From Streptomyces anulatus (lineage in GTDB: Bacteria; Actinomycetota; Actinomycetes; Streptomycetales; Streptomycetaceae): a DNA stretch of 64,000 nucleotides. Position numbers and translations under genes: made by a program. The DNA lies in assembly GCF_000721175.1 (NCBI RefSeq), contig NZ_JOEZ01000029.1, positions 39,339 to 103,338 on the forward strand, read 5' to 3'. The notes under the pieces are model-generated. The model ran no database searches and had not been told where the DNA came from. It worked only from the letters and a program-made list of their open reading frames with translations. Below, one piece after another: positions 16,681 to 26,374 of the stretch. Within the stretch, counting starts at the first letter, position 1, and every line of letters begins with the position of its first letter.

Positions 16681-17631
16681 ATGCCCCGACCCGACGCCCG
16701 GCCCGACGCCCGATCGGGCGTACGGGGCAGCTCCGAGGATCCCGGACCTCTCACCACCGTCGACCAGGAGCTGCCGCTCGACAGCTCCGCCGGCCTGGTC
16801 AACGCGATCCTCGTCTCGGCGAATCGTTCGCTCGCCGGAAAGCCACTCCACCACGCTTCGGCCCGCCGCCTGTTCACAGGGGGCGGCGACGCTGAGGCAG
16901 CACGGCCTCACGCACGTCCGACCACCACCGCGTACGCCACGGTGTCGACCACCGCCGAGGTGCTCGACCACCCGGCGGCGCACGAAAGCCTGCTGACTCC
17001 GGTCGAGCGCGGGCGGGCCGCGCGGTTCCGGCACGAGGCCTCGCGGCTGGACTTCGTCGCAGCGCATCTGCTCGTCCGCCTGTGTGCGGGCCGGCTGCTG
17101 GGCGTCGCGCCCGCGGACATCGAACTGGCCCAGTACTGCGAGGAGTGCGCACAGCACGGTCACGGCCGACCGTATGTGACGAGTCACCCCGATGTGCAGG
17201 TCAGCCTCTCGCACACCCGGGGTGTCGTCGCCGCCGCGGCCGGCCCCTCGGCCGTAGGGGTCGACGTCGAGTTGCTGGGCCGTCGGAAGGTGGACCCCGC
17301 GGTACTCGAACAGGTCCTGTCACGTGGCGAGTTGCGTCTGTGCGGGAAGTCCGCCGACCCACAGGGCGTCTTCATGCGGCAGTGGGTGCGCAAGGAGGCC
17401 CTGGTGAAGGCCGGCCGGACGTCGAGGGACACGATGCGCGAGGTCGACCTCTCGGGGCTGCCGCTCATGCCGGGCGGATCCGGCACCTCGGTGCAGCGCA
17501 GCCGCTTCGAGAAGTTCCACGTCCTCGACCTGGCGGACAAGCGACGCGGTGCGCTGGCCGCCGTGGTGAGCGCCGCCCCGATCCTGCTCACCGGTGAGAT
17601 CCGCAGGCCGGTCTCGCTCGCTTCCCGCTGA
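16681..17631 (+). CDS. 4'-phosphopantetheinyl transferase (Sfp type)
   Basis: 316 aa Sfp-like enzyme. The magnesium-binding motif GVDVE and the downstream WVRKEALVKAG motif (the family's W-x-x-K-E-A-x-x-K) are both intact, and SLSHTRG before them matches the CoA-binding segment. It should convert the apo forms of the two free ACPs, the A-T-TE protein and the KS-ACP-AONS fusion to holo form. The N-terminal 60 or so residues are extra compared with Sfp and look low-complexity. It follows the P450 by 22 bp with GGAAGG as ribosome binding site, and ends at a strong terminator. Confidence 0.9.
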   Translation: MPRPDARPDARSGVRGSSEDPGPLTTVDQELPLDSSAGLVNAILVSANRSLAGKPLHHASARRLFTGGGDAEAARPHARPTTTAYATVSTTAEVLDHPAAHESLLTPVERGRAARFRHEASRLDFVAAHLLVRLCAGRLLGVAPADIELAQYCEECAQHGHGRPYVTSHPDVQVSLSHTRGVVAAAAGPSAVGVDVELLGRRKVDPAVLEQVLSRGELRLCGKSADPQGVFMRQWVRKEALVKAGRTSRDTMREVDLSGLPLMPGGSGTSVQRSRFEKFHVLDLADKRRGALAAVVSAAPILLTGEIRRPVSLASR

Positions 17632-17656
17632 AGCGTGCGGCGTGAACGCCGTCGCA

Positions 17657-17703
17657 GGGTGGCGGGGCTGCCGCGGACCTCGTCCCCGGCAGCCCCGCCA
17701 CCC
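17657..17703. terminator. Strong bidirectional terminator hairpin
   Basis: A perfect 16-base inverted repeat (17657-17672 and 17688-17703, arm GGGTGGCGGGGCTGCC) with a 15-base loop; one further G-C pair extends it. It lies exactly in the 78-base gap between the convergent PPTase and malonyltransferase genes, so it can end transcription from both sides. Confidence 0.9.
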
Positions 17704-17709
17704 CGGCCC

Positions 17710-18654
17710 TCAGGTACCGACGGCCATGCCTCGGACGGGCTCCAGCTCCTCCGGCCCGTTCAGTGACACGACCTCGACCTCGGGGTCGATCCGCCTGATC
17801 AGGCCGGCCAGCGTACGTCCCGGACCGAGTTCGACCAGTTTCCGGCAGCCGAGCACCCCGGTCAGGGTCCGTACGCTCTGCTCCCACAGCACCGGCGAGG
17901 TCAGCTGCCGGACACCCAGCTCGGCCCAGTCGCCGGTGTACGGCTCGGCATCGACATTGGCCACGACGGGCAGGTGCGCGGGGGTGAACGCGGTGTCCTT
18001 CAGCGCCCTGCGCAGGGGCGCGACCGCCGGGGCCATGTAGGGGCTGTGGAAGGCGCCGCCCACCTGGAGCCGGATCATCTTCCCGCCGATCGAGGAAGCG
18101 TGCTCCTCGACCAGCGCGACCCCTTCGGGAGAGCCCGACACCACGGTCTGGCCCGGGGCGTTCACATTGGCGACCCACACCTCCGGGCCCGACGCCCGCA
18201 CCGCGGCCACCAGATCGTCGACTTCGGGCAGCGGCGCGGCGACGAGGACCCCCATGGTGCCCGCTCGCTGCTCGGCGGCGTCCCTCATGGCACGGCCGCG
18301 CGCGGCCACCAGTGCGGCGGCCGCGCCCACGGTCAGCGCGCCCGCCGCGGTGAGGGCCGCGTACTCACCCAGGCTGTGCCCGGCGCAGGCGACGACCGTG
18401 GTGCCGAGCGCTCCGCGCCGTACCGCCTCGGCATGGGCGACCACGGCAACCGAGAAGACGGTGAGCTGTGCCAGATCGGTACGCCGCAGCTGCTCGGTGG
18501 AGGTGTGCAGCAGCAGCTCGGGGAGGTCCTCCCCGGTGGCCTCGGAAATCTGCTCGGTGAGTTCCCACGACGGGGTTTCCCGCCACTGCTCACCCATCCC
18601 CTGCCGTTGAGTTCCCTGGCCCGGAAATACCAGCCCGATGGGCAACTGACTCAT
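17710..18654 (-). CDS. Malonyl-CoA:ACP acyltransferase (FabD type)
   Basis: 314 aa acyltransferase with VFPGQGTQ at the N-terminus, the nucleophile Ser94 in GHSLGEY and the catalytic His203 in GAFHSPYM; an Arg in ARGRAM is positioned to bind the malonyl carboxylate. It should load malonyl units on the free-standing ACPs and could also serve the AT-less KS-ACP-AONS protein in trans. It is convergent with the PPTase gene and divergent from the A-T-TE gene. A dedicated MCAT is unusual because many type II systems borrow the fatty-acid FabD. Confidence 0.9.
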   Translation of the reverse strand: MSQLPIGLVFPGQGTQRQGMGEQWRETPSWELTEQISEATGEDLPELLLHTSTEQLRRTDLAQLTVFSVAVVAHAEAVRRGALGTTVVACAGHSLGEYAALTAAGALTVGAAAALVAARGRAMRDAAEQRAGTMGVLVAAPLPEVDDLVAAVRASGPEVWVANVNAPGQTVVSGSPEGVALVEEHASSIGGKMIRLQVGGAFHSPYMAPAVAPLRRALKDTAFTPAHLPVVANVDAEPYTGDWAELGVRQLTSPVLWEQSVRTLTGVLGCRKLVELGPGRTLAGLIRRIDPEVEVVSLNGPEELEPVRGMAVGT

Positions 18655-18929
18655 GGATCCGCCTTCTGGCCGGCCTGCCCCGACGGGCTGGCAGTCGCTT
18701 CTTGGCGCCCCATGGAAGTTCCTGGATCCGGCCCTTCACAAGAGCCCTTTCAGGAAGCTGCCACGAACGGCCCCGAGGTCCGCCCGGCGAACGCCCTGTC
18801 CACTAGATGTCACCCTGTGTCCACTAAATGCCATCCCGCGCCACCCGCGGCGGCCGGACCCTACTGTTCTCCCGTGACTCGCACGACCGGCCGGACGTGG
18901 ACACGAGAATGAAGGGGACCGGAGGGAAA
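18655..18929. promoter_or_regulatory. Divergent promoter region with a 21-bp spaced direct repeat
   Basis: This gap between the leftward MCAT and the rightward A-T-TE gene holds no gene that I can support. It contains a direct repeat, TGTCCACTAGATG at 18797-18809 and TGTCCACTAAATG at 18818-18830, 12 of 13 bases identical and 21 bases apart, i.e. two helical turns. That geometry suits a DNA-binding protein dimer or a SARP-like regulator, but no binding partner is known. Confidence 0.55.
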
Positions 18930-21689
18930 GTGACCGATTCGCCGCCGCGCACCATCGCCGGCCTACTGACCCGGGCAGCGCAGAACCATCCGGATTCGGG
19001 ACTTGACTACTGCCGGGGCGGCGCATCCGCCCCGTACGTTTCCCAGAGATATCCGGAGTTGCTGAGACAGTCCCGCGAAATTCTCGCCGGACTGCGGTCA
19101 CGCGGACTCGTGGCGCGGGACAAGGTCGTGCTGTGCCTGGAGCACCCGGGGGAATTCCTCCCCGCCTTCTGGGCCTGCGTACTGGGCGGTTTCGTGCCCT
19201 GCCCGGTCGCGCCGGTACTCGGCGATCCGGAGCGCTGGACCGCTCAGCTCCGCCATGTCGACCGGCTGCTGGACAAGCCCCTGATCGTCACCGGTGCTTC
19301 GCTCGCCGCCGAACTGCCCCGGGTCGACGGGGTCTCCGTCTCCACACTGGATTCGCTGTACGGACATGAGCCGGCCACCGAGCTGCACGAGGCGGCCCCC
19401 GAGGACACGGCCGTGCTGGTCCTGACGTCGGGTTCCACCGGCAACTCCAAGGCGGTCGAGCTCACCCACGCCAATCTGCTGGCGTCCATGGCGGGCAAGA
19501 ACGGCGCCCACCGGCTCACCCCGGCGGACACCACCCTCAACTGGATCTCCTTCGACCATGTGGCGGCCCTGCTCGAATGCCATCTGCTGCCGATGTACGT
19601 GGGCTGCCGGCAGCTGCACGTCGAAGCGGCGGTGATAGTCGGCGAGCCCCTGGAGTTCCTGAGGCTCCTGTCCCGGCACGGCGTCACGATGACCTTCACC
19701 CCCAACTTCCTGCTGGGTCTGCTGAATTCGTCCGACATCGGCGCCGAGACCTTCGACCTGAGCCGGGTGCGCCACATCATCAGCGGCGGTGAGGCCGTGG
19801 TCGTCGCCACCGGCCGTGCCTTCCTCGACCGCTTCGCCCCGCACGGCCTCGCCCCCGACGCTCTGTGGCCGGCCTTCGGGATGACCGAGACCTGCGCGGG
19901 GAGCATCTACTCCCGCGGCTTCCCGCGGACGGACGCCCACGCGGAGTTCGCCAACCTCGGGACCCCCGTCGAGCGGCTGAGCATCCGCGTCGCCGACGAG
20001 CGTGGCCGGGCACTGCCGGAGGGCGGCGTCGGCGAGCTCCAGCTCTCCGGCCCCATGATCAGCCCCGGCTACCACAACGACGAGCAGGCCACCGCCGAAT
20101 CCCGCACCGCCGACGGCTGGTTCCGCAGCGGTGACCTGGGACGCATCGACGAGGGCCGGCTGACCCTGGTGGGACGCAGCAAGGACAGCGTCATCGTCAA
20201 CGGGGTCAACTACTTCAGCCATGACCTCGAAGCCGTGCTCGAACAGCTGGAAGGGGTGGCGGGATCCTATGTCGCCGCCTTCCCCACCCGGCCCGCCGGG
20301 AGCGACACGGAGCACCTGGTGATCGCCTTCCACCCGGCGCCGGAAGCCGCCGCCCCGGGCGACGAGACGCACCTCTTCCGGGTGCTGGCCGCGGTGCGCA
20401 GCACCACGGTGATGCACTGGGGATTCCGACCGGCCCTGATCCTTCCGCTGCCGAAGGACGCCTTCCCCAAGACCAGCCTCGGCAAGATCCGGCGTGCGCT
20501 GATGCGCGAGCGGCTGGAGGCCGGTGCCTATGACGGGGCCGTGCGGGAGGTGGCCGAGGTCAACCTGCGCAGGCTCGGCGGCTACACGGCCCCCGAGGGC
20601 GAGACCGAGCGGGTACTGGCCGAGATCTACGCCGAGCTGTTCGACACCGATCCCGGCTCGATCAGTGCCCACGCGAACTTCTTCGACCTGGGCGGGACGT
20701 CACTGGACATCCTGCGGCTGCGCAACAAGGTCGCCCGGCGACTGGACGCCCACGGTCTCCAGATCATCCACGTCCTGACGGCGCCCACCGTGCGCATGCT
20801 CGCCTCGAAGCTGGCCGGGGACGCGCAGCCGGACACGTGGGCGTACGACCCGGTCGTGCCGATGCAGCTCAGCGGCGACAAGACCCCGCTGTTCTGCGTA
20901 CACCCGGGTGTCGGCGAAGTACTGGTCTTCGTCAACCTCGCCCAGTACTTCGTGGGCGACCGCCCCTTCTACGCACTGCGCGCCCGCGGCTTCAACGAGG
21001 GCGAGAAGCCCTTCACCAGCTTCGAGGAGATGGTGGACACGTACGTGGCCGCCATCCGCGAGCGTCAGCCGCACGGCCCGTACGCGGTCGCCGGGTACTC
21101 CTTCGGCGGCGCGGTGGCCTTCGAGATGGCCAAGGTCCTGGAGGCGGCCGGCGAGCGGGTGGACTTCGTCGGCAGCTTCAACCTCCCGCCGCACATCAAG
21201 TACCGCATGAACGAACTCGACTTCGTCGAGACCGCGGTGAATCTCGCCTTCTTCCTCGGCCTCATCGACAAGCAGCAGTCCCTCGACCTGCCCGAGCAGT
21301 TGCGCGCACTGCCGTGGGAGGAACGGTCGGCCCGCCTCATCGAGATCGCCCCACCGGACAGGATCGTGGAACTCGACCTCGATCCGCAGAGGTTCTGCGC
21401 CTGGGCACAGCTCGCGGACGGCCTCACCGACCTCGGCCGCGGCTATGAGCCGAGCGGCAGGGTCCGGTCCATGAGCGTCTTCTACGCCGTTCCGCTGCGC
21501 GGTTCCAAGGAGGACTGGCTGCGCGACGAACTGCGCCGCTGGGACGAGCACACCACCGGGGCCAACCGGTACGTCGACGTGCCGGGTGAGCACTACACGC
21601 TCATGGGCCCCCGGCATGTGGCCGCCTTCCAGGCGATTCTGCGCCGGGAACTCGATCTGTCCATGGGCGATGTGGAGGCACAGCGGTGA
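18930..21689 (+). CDS. A-T-TE mono-modular synthetase (adenylation, carrier, thioesterase)
   Basis: 919 aa with three domains. Adenylation is about residues 1-540 ([10 protein letters not shown] at 165-174, [22 protein letters not shown] and the catalytic Lys519). The carrier domain is about 555-630 with Ser591 in GGTSLDIL. The C-terminal type I thioesterase is about 650-905 with Ser724 in AGYSFGG and His888 in GEHYT. A lone A-T-TE without a condensation domain resembles RalA and fungal quinone/furanone synthetases, or fatty acyl-AMP ligase-type loaders; the [13 protein letters not shown] segment fits that group. It could activate an acid and dimerise or esterify it. I chose GTG 18930 because GGAGGG precedes it. 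Confidence 0.88.
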   Translation: MTDSPPRTIAGLLTRAAQNHPDSGLDYCRGGASAPYVSQRYPELLRQSREILAGLRSRGLVARDKVVLCLEHPGEFLPAFWACVLGGFVPCPVAPVLGDPERWTAQLRHVDRLLDKPLIVTGASLAAELPRVDGVSVSTLDSLYGHEPATELHEAAPEDTAVLVLTSGSTGNSKAVELTHANLLASMAGKNGAHRLTPADTTLNWISFDHVAALLECHLLPMYVGCRQLHVEAAVIVGEPLEFLRLLSRHGVTMTFTPNFLLGLLNSSDIGAETFDLSRVRHIISGGEAVVVATGRAFLDRFAPHGLAPDALWPAFGMTETCAGSIYSRGFPRTDAHAEFANLGTPVERLSIRVADERGRALPEGGVGELQLSGPMISPGYHNDEQATAESRTADGWFRSGDLGRIDEGRLTLVGRSKDSVIVNGVNYFSHDLEAVLEQLEGVAGSYVAAFPTRPAGSDTEHLVIAFHPAPEAAAPGDETHLFRVLAAVRSTTVMHWGFRPALILPLPKDAFPKTSLGKIRRALMRERLEAGAYDGAVREVAEVNLRRLGGYTAPEGETERVLAEIYAELFDTDPGSISAHANFFDLGGTSLDILRLRNKVARRLDAHGLQIIHVLTAPTVRMLASKLAGDAQPDTWAYDPVVPMQLSGDKTPLFCVHPGVGEVLVFVNLAQYFVGDRPFYALRARGFNEGEKPFTSFEEMVDTYVAAIRERQPHGPYAVAGYSFGGAVAFEMAKVLEAAGERVDFVGSFNLPPHIKYRMNELDFVETAVNLAFFLGLIDKQQSLDLPEQLRALPWEERSARLIEIAPPDRIVELDLDPQRFCAWAQLADGLTDLGRGYEPSGRVRSMSVFYAVPLRGSKEDWLRDELRRWDEHTTGANRYVDVPGEHYTLMGPRHVAAFQAILRRELDLSMGDVEAQR

Positions 21690-22612
21690 GCGCCAGGAAA
21701 ATTCTGATCACCGGCGGTACGGGTCAGGTCGCCCGGCCGCTGGCCGAAGCACTGGCCTGCGAGAACGAAGTCTGGTGCCTGGGCAGGTTCGGCGCGCCGG
21801 ACATCGAGCGGCAGCTGAACGTCCAGGGCATCAACACCTGGCGCTGGGACATGGACGACCTCTCCCAGGACGGTCTCATAGGCCTCCCCAGGGACTTCAC
21901 CCATGTGGTGCACTCCGCCGTCCGGCGCGGTGAGGACGGCGACTTCAACGCCGCCATCGAGGTCAACTCGGTCGCCGCGGGGCGGCTGATGACGCACTGC
22001 CGGACCGCCGAAGGCTTCCTGTACGTCTCCACCGGCGCCGTCTACTCCCGGCAGTCCCTCGATCACGCGTACACCGAGACCGACCCCGTCGACGGGGTGG
22101 CGGACTGGCTCCCCGCCTATCCGGTCGGCAAGATCGCGACCGAGGGCGCGGTACGGGCGTTCGCCCGGGTCCTCGGCCTCCCCACCACCATCGCACGGCT
22201 CAACATCGCGTACGGGCCGAACGGTTACGGCGGGGTTCCCCTGCTGTACTTCAAGCGGATGCTGGCCGGTGAGCCCATTCCCGTACCTCTGGACGGGCGG
22301 CAGAACTGGTTCTCCCCGCTGTACGCCGACGACCTCGTGGCCCAGGTCCCCCGGCTGTGGGAGGCCGCTTCGGTCCCGGCCACGCTGGTCAACTGGGGCG
22401 GTGACGAATCTGTCGGCATGACCGACTGCATTCGGTACATGGAGCGTCTCACCGGAGTTCCGGCGAAGCTCGTGGAGAGCGAAGTGACCAGGGAGACCTA
22501 TCGGTTCGACCCGACGCTACGGCGGAGGCTGACCGGCCCCTGCACGACGAGCTGGCGCGACGGCATCCGCCGCACCTTCGAAGCGCTCCAGCCCGAACAC
22601 CTCGAGCACTGA
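21686..22612 (+). CDS. NAD(P)-dependent epimerase/dehydratase family (extended SDR)
   Basis: 308 aa extended SDR. The nucleotide-binding motif is ITGGTGQVA, and the catalytic Tyr/Lys pair is in YPVGK (YxxxK); YGPNGYGG and the C-terminal WGGDES segment are typical of sugar-epimerase-like proteins. Its GTG overlaps the A-T-TE stop by 4 bp, so it probably acts on the product of that enzyme, as a reductase or dehydratase rather than on a nucleotide sugar: no glycosylation genes are present. A GGAGG ribosome binding site lies inside the upstream gene. Confidence 0.85.
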   Translation: MSARKILITGGTGQVARPLAEALACENEVWCLGRFGAPDIERQLNVQGINTWRWDMDDLSQDGLIGLPRDFTHVVHSAVRRGEDGDFNAAIEVNSVAAGRLMTHCRTAEGFLYVSTGAVYSRQSLDHAYTETDPVDGVADWLPAYPVGKIATEGAVRAFARVLGLPTTIARLNIAYGPNGYGGVPLLYFKRMLAGEPIPVPLDGRQNWFSPLYADDLVAQVPRLWEAASVPATLVNWGGDESVGMTDCIRYMERLTGVPAKLVESEVTRETYRFDPTLRRRLTGPCTTSWRDGIRRTFEALQPEHLEH

Positions 22613-22637
22613 CGGACCGGGAGAGGTTCACAGACCT

Positions 22638-23042
22638 GTGCCACACGAGACGGACCATCTGGAAGTGATCCACGCCGCCTACCACGCCTTCCACACGCGC
22701 GATGTGGAGGCGCTGCTGGCCACGCTCGACCCCGCGGTCGAGTGGGTGCACCCCGCCGGGATGGCGCGGTACGGCCTCGGCGGGACCAGGGTCGGACACG
22801 CCGGCGTGCGGGAGTTCCTGTCCGAGGTCCCTGCCGTGCTGAGCGGAATGCGGCTGGAGCCACGGGAATTCCTCCGCTCGGGCGACCGGGTGGTGGTGTT
22901 CGGCGTACGGCGGGTCACCTCGTTGAGCGGCCACACCGAGACCCTCGACTTCGTCCACTCCTGGACGCTGCGCGACGGCCGGGCCGTACGCATGGAGGAC
23001 ATCTTCGACACGGTGCGGTTCGCGCGCCTGATCGACACCTGA
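22638..23042 (+). CDS. SnoaL-like (NTF2-fold) protein
   Basis: 134 aa with the NTF2/SnoaL pattern: an N-terminal helix EVIHAAYHAFHTRDVEALLATL, the DPAVEWVHPAG strand that opens the pocket, and a C-terminal LDFVHSWTLRDGRAVRMEDIFD sheet. Proteins of this fold act as cyclases, hydroxylases or dehydratases in polyketide pathways. It begins 25 bases after the epimerase-like gene on the same strand, giving an operon A-T-TE, SDR, SnoaL. Start is GTG. The exact reaction cannot be deduced. Confidence 0.8.
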   Translation: MPHETDHLEVIHAAYHAFHTRDVEALLATLDPAVEWVHPAGMARYGLGGTRVGHAGVREFLSEVPAVLSGMRLEPREFLRSGDRVVVFGVRRVTSLSGHTETLDFVHSWTLRDGRAVRMEDIFDTVRFARLIDT

Positions 23043-23203
23043 GAAGCGGGAAACACGCCGGTCCGGCCGCGGTCCGAGCAGATCCGATGCCGCGGACCGC
23101 CATGTACCCATCGACGCGGAGAACACCGCCGTGCCGACTGAGCTCCACCTCGACTCCAGCGCCCGGAGGCACGGGCCCAGGTGCGGGCGGCGGCCCGGAA
23201 CGC

Positions 23204-24364
23204 TCAGCCCGACCTGCCGAGCTCCCGGTAGACCGACGCGACCTTGGTGAGCCAGGCCACCTCGGCGGTGAAGTTGACCGTGTCCCGGTCGTCGAAATCC
23301 CCCACGTCCTTGCTGTCGTGGGGGGCGGCGCCGGTGCGCTTGGCGTGCAGGGCCTGTCGGATCTGTGCCGCTTCGACGAAGGCCTGCCGCTCCTCTTCAC
23401 CCGTCCCCGCACCTGCCGCGCCCTCGGCACCGTGGGCGGTGCGGTCGATGTAGGGCCGCAGTTCCCGCCAGCCGTCCCGTATTTCGACGGCCCGGCGGTG
23501 CAGACGGTAGCGGAGATCGAAGACCGAGGCCGGCCTCGGCGGTTCCAGGGCGATGTCCGGGGAGGACTCGTACAGGTCCCGCCAGAGCGGATACAGGGTC
23601 CGGTAGGAGTGGTAACTGGACACCCATTGACACGACTTGTCCAGCCTCCCCTCCCAGGAGGGGATGGTCAGGCCCAGCGAGAGAACGACGATGCCCACCG
23701 CACTGAACACGGAGGCCGCGCCCTGCCACCCCCCGATGTCGATCCCCCACGCCGCGGTGAGCACGTTGGCCGTCCTGGCCAGGCAGTACAGGAAGAGGAT
23801 CGCCGCGGCCACCGACAGCAGCCGCAGGGCCTGGCGCAGCGAGGCCTTGGACGTCATACGGGCGTAGGTCCCGCACTGACGGAAGATGGTGACGCACGGA
23901 ACCGCCTGGGACACGATGAAGACCATGAGGTAGAGGAGGACCAGCGGCTGCCCGCTGCCGGTGCCGAAGTCCGACGCCGGCCGGTCCGTCCCGTCGGCGA
24001 GGAGGAACAGTGCGGTCAGCAGCACGCTCAGTGTGATTCCGGCGGCCCGCCAGTAACGGGCCTTGCGCGCGGCCTCCTTCGGCCCCTCGGCCCAGCGCAG
24101 CAGGATGATCTGGGCACTGACACAGAACGCGACGGCCGACACGTGCATCGCCAGCACGGCCAGGTTCCCCACGCCCAGGAAGCTGTCGCTCACCATGGCG
24201 GCGGTGCCCATCGTGAAGGTGAGGCACTGGAACAGCAGCGTGGCGAGGAGCGCACGGTAGGAGCTGTCCCGCCGGCTGCGCCGCAGCTGGCACAGCCGGT
24301 AGGTGAGGGCCGCGTAGGAGGAGAGCGCCGCGACGACGAAGCAGAGGGTCCTGACGGTGTTCAA
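23204..24364 (-). CDS. MAB_1171c-like multi-pass membrane protein
   Basis: 386 aa with about seven hydrophobic spans in its first 230 residues (for example LCFVVAALSSYAAL, LAVLAMHVSAVAFCV, ITLSVLLTALFLLA, LLYLMVFIVSQAV, AASVFSAVGIVVLSL) followed by a charged cytosolic tail with WSSYHSYRTLYPLWRDL-type features. This arrangement matches the actinobacterial MAB_1171c putative-transporter family (DUF6545-like), often encoded beside an XRE regulator, an ImmA/IrrE protein and a P450. All of those occur in this cluster. Its activity is not known; a membrane sensor for the XRE/ImmA pair is possible. The start is TTG at 24364 with GGGAG upstream. Confidence 0.72.
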   Translation of the reverse strand: MNTVRTLCFVVAALSSYAALTYRLCQLRRSRRDSSYRALLATLLFQCLTFTMGTAAMVSDSFLGVGNLAVLAMHVSAVAFCVSAQIILLRWAEGPKEAARKARYWRAAGITLSVLLTALFLLADGTDRPASDFGTGSGQPLVLLYLMVFIVSQAVPCVTIFRQCGTYARMTSKASLRQALRLLSVAAAILFLYCLARTANVLTAAWGIDIGGWQGAASVFSAVGIVVLSLGLTIPSWEGRLDKSCQWVSSYHSYRTLYPLWRDLYESSPDIALEPPRPASVFDLRYRLHRRAVEIRDGWRELRPYIDRTAHGAEGAAGAGTGEEERQAFVEAAQIRQALHAKRTGAAPHDSKDVGDFDDRDTVNFTAEVAWLTKVASVYRELGRSG

Positions 24365-24458
24365 AGCCTGGCTCCCGACCGGTGCCGAGCGGCACGTGGT
24401 TGACTCGGTCCCGGTGTTCTCCCGCCCCGCGGAGCTACGCCCCGGGACACCGAGCGGT

Positions 24459-25262
24459 TCAGCGGTTCGGACGCCCCGTCGGGGGTCGGCTCGCGGAGGA
24501 GCGCGGGGGCGGGAGCAGACCGAGTTCGGCGGCCCGCACTCCGGCCTGGAAGCGGGAGCTCGCCCCGAGGAGGGACATGACCTCGGCCACGTGACGCCGG
24601 TAGGTCCGCACGGAGACGGCGTTCTCGCGCGCCGCGATCTCGTCGGTGACCCCGCTTTCCAGAGCGGCGAGTACGCGCTGGACGAGAGCCGCCCGGTCCC
24701 GGCCGTCGAAGACGGTGTTCTCGCCGGCGGGCGCCGCGTCGCCCCATACGCTCTGGAAGAACGCCTGGAGGGTGCGCAGCACCTCCGGCACCCGGATCAC
24801 GGAGGCCCTTCGGCCGACCGCGGACTCGGTGACCACGAAGGCGGTGCCGCCGTCGATGATGATCGCCTGCAGCGGGGGCATCCGCGCGACGCGGACCTCC
24901 ACCGGCCGTTCCCTGCCGAACTGTTCGCGCGCGAATTCGTCGTCGAGCAGGGCCGGGGTGGTCAGCAGGCGGATACCGACCCCGTCGGCCGCGGTGTGGA
25001 GCAGGTCCCGTTCCACCCGATCCGAGTGCCGCGCCGCCTGGTCCGAGGCGCTCGGACGCCGCGCATGAACGATGTCGATGCTGCGGGTGGCCCCGTTGAT
25101 CAGGTTCTGCGCGGTGTCCAGCACCGTGCCGTACTCGCTGTCCACCGAGGCGATCAGCTGCTCCTGGACGGTGTGGTCGCGGTGGATGGCGACGGACGAC
25201 TCGATGAGCGCCTGCACCTCGAGCAGCGCCAGTTCCAGTTTGTCCTCGCGTCGGTCCGGCAC
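24459..25262 (-). CDS. LuxR-like transcriptional regulator (first of a tandem pair)
   Basis: 267 aa. The C-terminal helix-turn-helix resembles LuxR/GerE domains: GVTDEIAARENAVSVRTYRRHVAEVMSLLGASSRFQAG, with the conserved recognition-helix RTYRRHV. The N-terminal 190 residues hold a long helix and a mixed domain like TrmB-type or PLD-like sensor regions, but no receiver domain, so it is not a conventional response regulator. GTG at 25262 was chosen because AGGAGAGG lies upstream and homology with the neighbour begins just after it. It is about one third identical, by eye, to the adjacent regulator, so the two arose by tandem duplication. It probably controls the cluster. Confidence 0.82.
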   Translation of the reverse strand: MPDRREDKLELALLEVQALIESSVAIHRDHTVQEQLIASVDSEYGTVLDTAQNLINGATRSIDIVHARRPSASDQAARHSDRVERDLLHTAADGVGIRLLTTPALLDDEFAREQFGRERPVEVRVARMPPLQAIIIDGGTAFVVTESAVGRRASVIRVPEVLRTLQAFFQSVWGDAAPAGENTVFDGRDRAALVQRVLAALESGVTDEIAARENAVSVRTYRRHVAEVMSLLGASSRFQAGVRAAELGLLPPPRSSASRPPTGRPNR

Positions 25263-25358
25263 GTCCGCTCGTCCTCTCCTGTTCGCATCACGCCGGGGGC
25301 GCCGCACCCGGTGCGGTGCGGCGCCCCGGTACACGGTCCGGTAAGGGGCACGGCCCGA

Positions 25359-26138
25359 TCAAGCGGGCAGCAGGCCGAGCTGCACCGCGCGGGCCCCGGC
25401 CTGGAACCGGGAGATGGCGTCGAGGTCGCGCAGTATCTCCGCGACGTACCGCCGGTAGGTGCGCAGCGACACGTTGATCTCGTGTGCGGCCGCCTCGTCC
25501 GTGTGCCCCGCACGCAGCCGCTCCAGGATCTTGCGGACGAGTTCCACGCGCAGGCGCGGGTTGAGCCGCATGTGGTCCCCGAGCTTTCGCGCCACGCCCC
25601 AGGCTCCCGCGAAGAGCAGTTCCAGGGCACGGACCGTGGCCATATCGTTCACGACGGCAAATTGCTCGCCGGTTCCCGGGCGGTTCGCCGGTACCAGCGC
25701 CGCCACGCTGTCGACGACGAGGATCGCGCGGAGTTCGCTGTCGGACACCCGCACCTCCGTCTGCGCTTCCGGGAGTTCGCCCAGCCGGCCGGCCGCGGCA
25801 GCCGCGACCTCGGCCGTGCACAGCACCCGTACGGTCGCCCGCCCGGGGTTCTCGCTCAGGACCCGCAGGACCGACTCGGTGAACGCGCCGGGACCGGTGA
25901 GCGTGACCGCCACGGCGTGGTGCCCCCGGGTGATCAACTGCTGCATGAACTCGTCCATCTGGGCGACGCTGTTCCGTGCGACCACCGAATCGCTCACCAG
26001 GCGCCGGCGGTGCATCAGGACCGTCGATTCGATCAGGGACCTGGCCTGGAGCAGTGCCCGCTCCAGCTGGACGGCCTGTTCGCCGACCGCCCGGCCTTCC
26101 GTCGCATGCAGGTCCGGTCGGTCAATTACCACTCCCAC
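25359..26138 (-). CDS. LuxR-like transcriptional regulator (second of a tandem pair)
   Basis: 259 aa paralogue of the gene at 24459. The C-terminal HTH reads TDEAAAHEINVSLRTYRRYVAEILRDLDAISRFQAGARAVQLGLL. The N-terminal part again has a long helix (LERALLQARSLIESTVLMHRRRL) and a sensor-like region. GTG at 26138 is the most likely start, although GTG 26132 is equally possible. It is transcribed away from the XRE gene, and the 236 bases between them carry four operator-like sites. Two tandem LuxR-like proteins plus one XRE protein suggest a layered local switch. Confidence 0.8.
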   Translation of the reverse strand: MGVVIDRPDLHATEGRAVGEQAVQLERALLQARSLIESTVLMHRRRLVSDSVVARNSVAQMDEFMQQLITRGHHAVAVTLTGPGAFTESVLRVLSENPGRATVRVLCTAEVAAAAAGRLGELPEAQTEVRVSDSELRAILVVDSVAALVPANRPGTGEQFAVVNDMATVRALELLFAGAWGVARKLGDHMRLNPRLRVELVRKILERLRAGHTDEAAAHEINVSLRTYRRYVAEILRDLDAISRFQAGARAVQLGLLPA

Positions 26139-26217
26139 TGTACCTGCCCCCTGTTGCGCTGCCGACGAGTGCTCTCCCGCTCGGCTCGTCCCACGACGGC
26201 CCCCCTGGCCGACCTGG

Positions 26218-26346
26218 TTGGCTGTCAACTCCGCTTCCCAGCAGCAAAGTTAGCTGACAGCTACTCGCGAGGCCCACATTGGCGGAATCTCGTCGGATTG
26301 TCAACTGAGAGCTAATCTGCAAAACTGGTGAGTAACTGTGAGCTAC
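26218..26346. promoter_or_regulatory. Divergent regulator promoter with four near-palindromic operator copies
   Basis: Four related 15-base sites: 26218-26232 (TTGGCTGTCAACTCC), 26250-26264 (TTAGCTGACAGCTAC), 26301-26315 (minus strand TTAGCTCTCAGTTGA) and 26332-26346 (minus strand GTAGCTCACAGTTAC). Their consensus is the palindrome TTAGCTGWCAGCTAA. Centres are 31-51 bases apart, close to whole helical turns. The last copy is about 30-40 bases before the XRE start, where a repressor would block the promoter. Autoregulation by the XRE protein is the simplest reading. Confidence 0.7.
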
Positions 26347-26374
26347 ACAGAGGGGGGAAGAAAGGAGATTCGCA

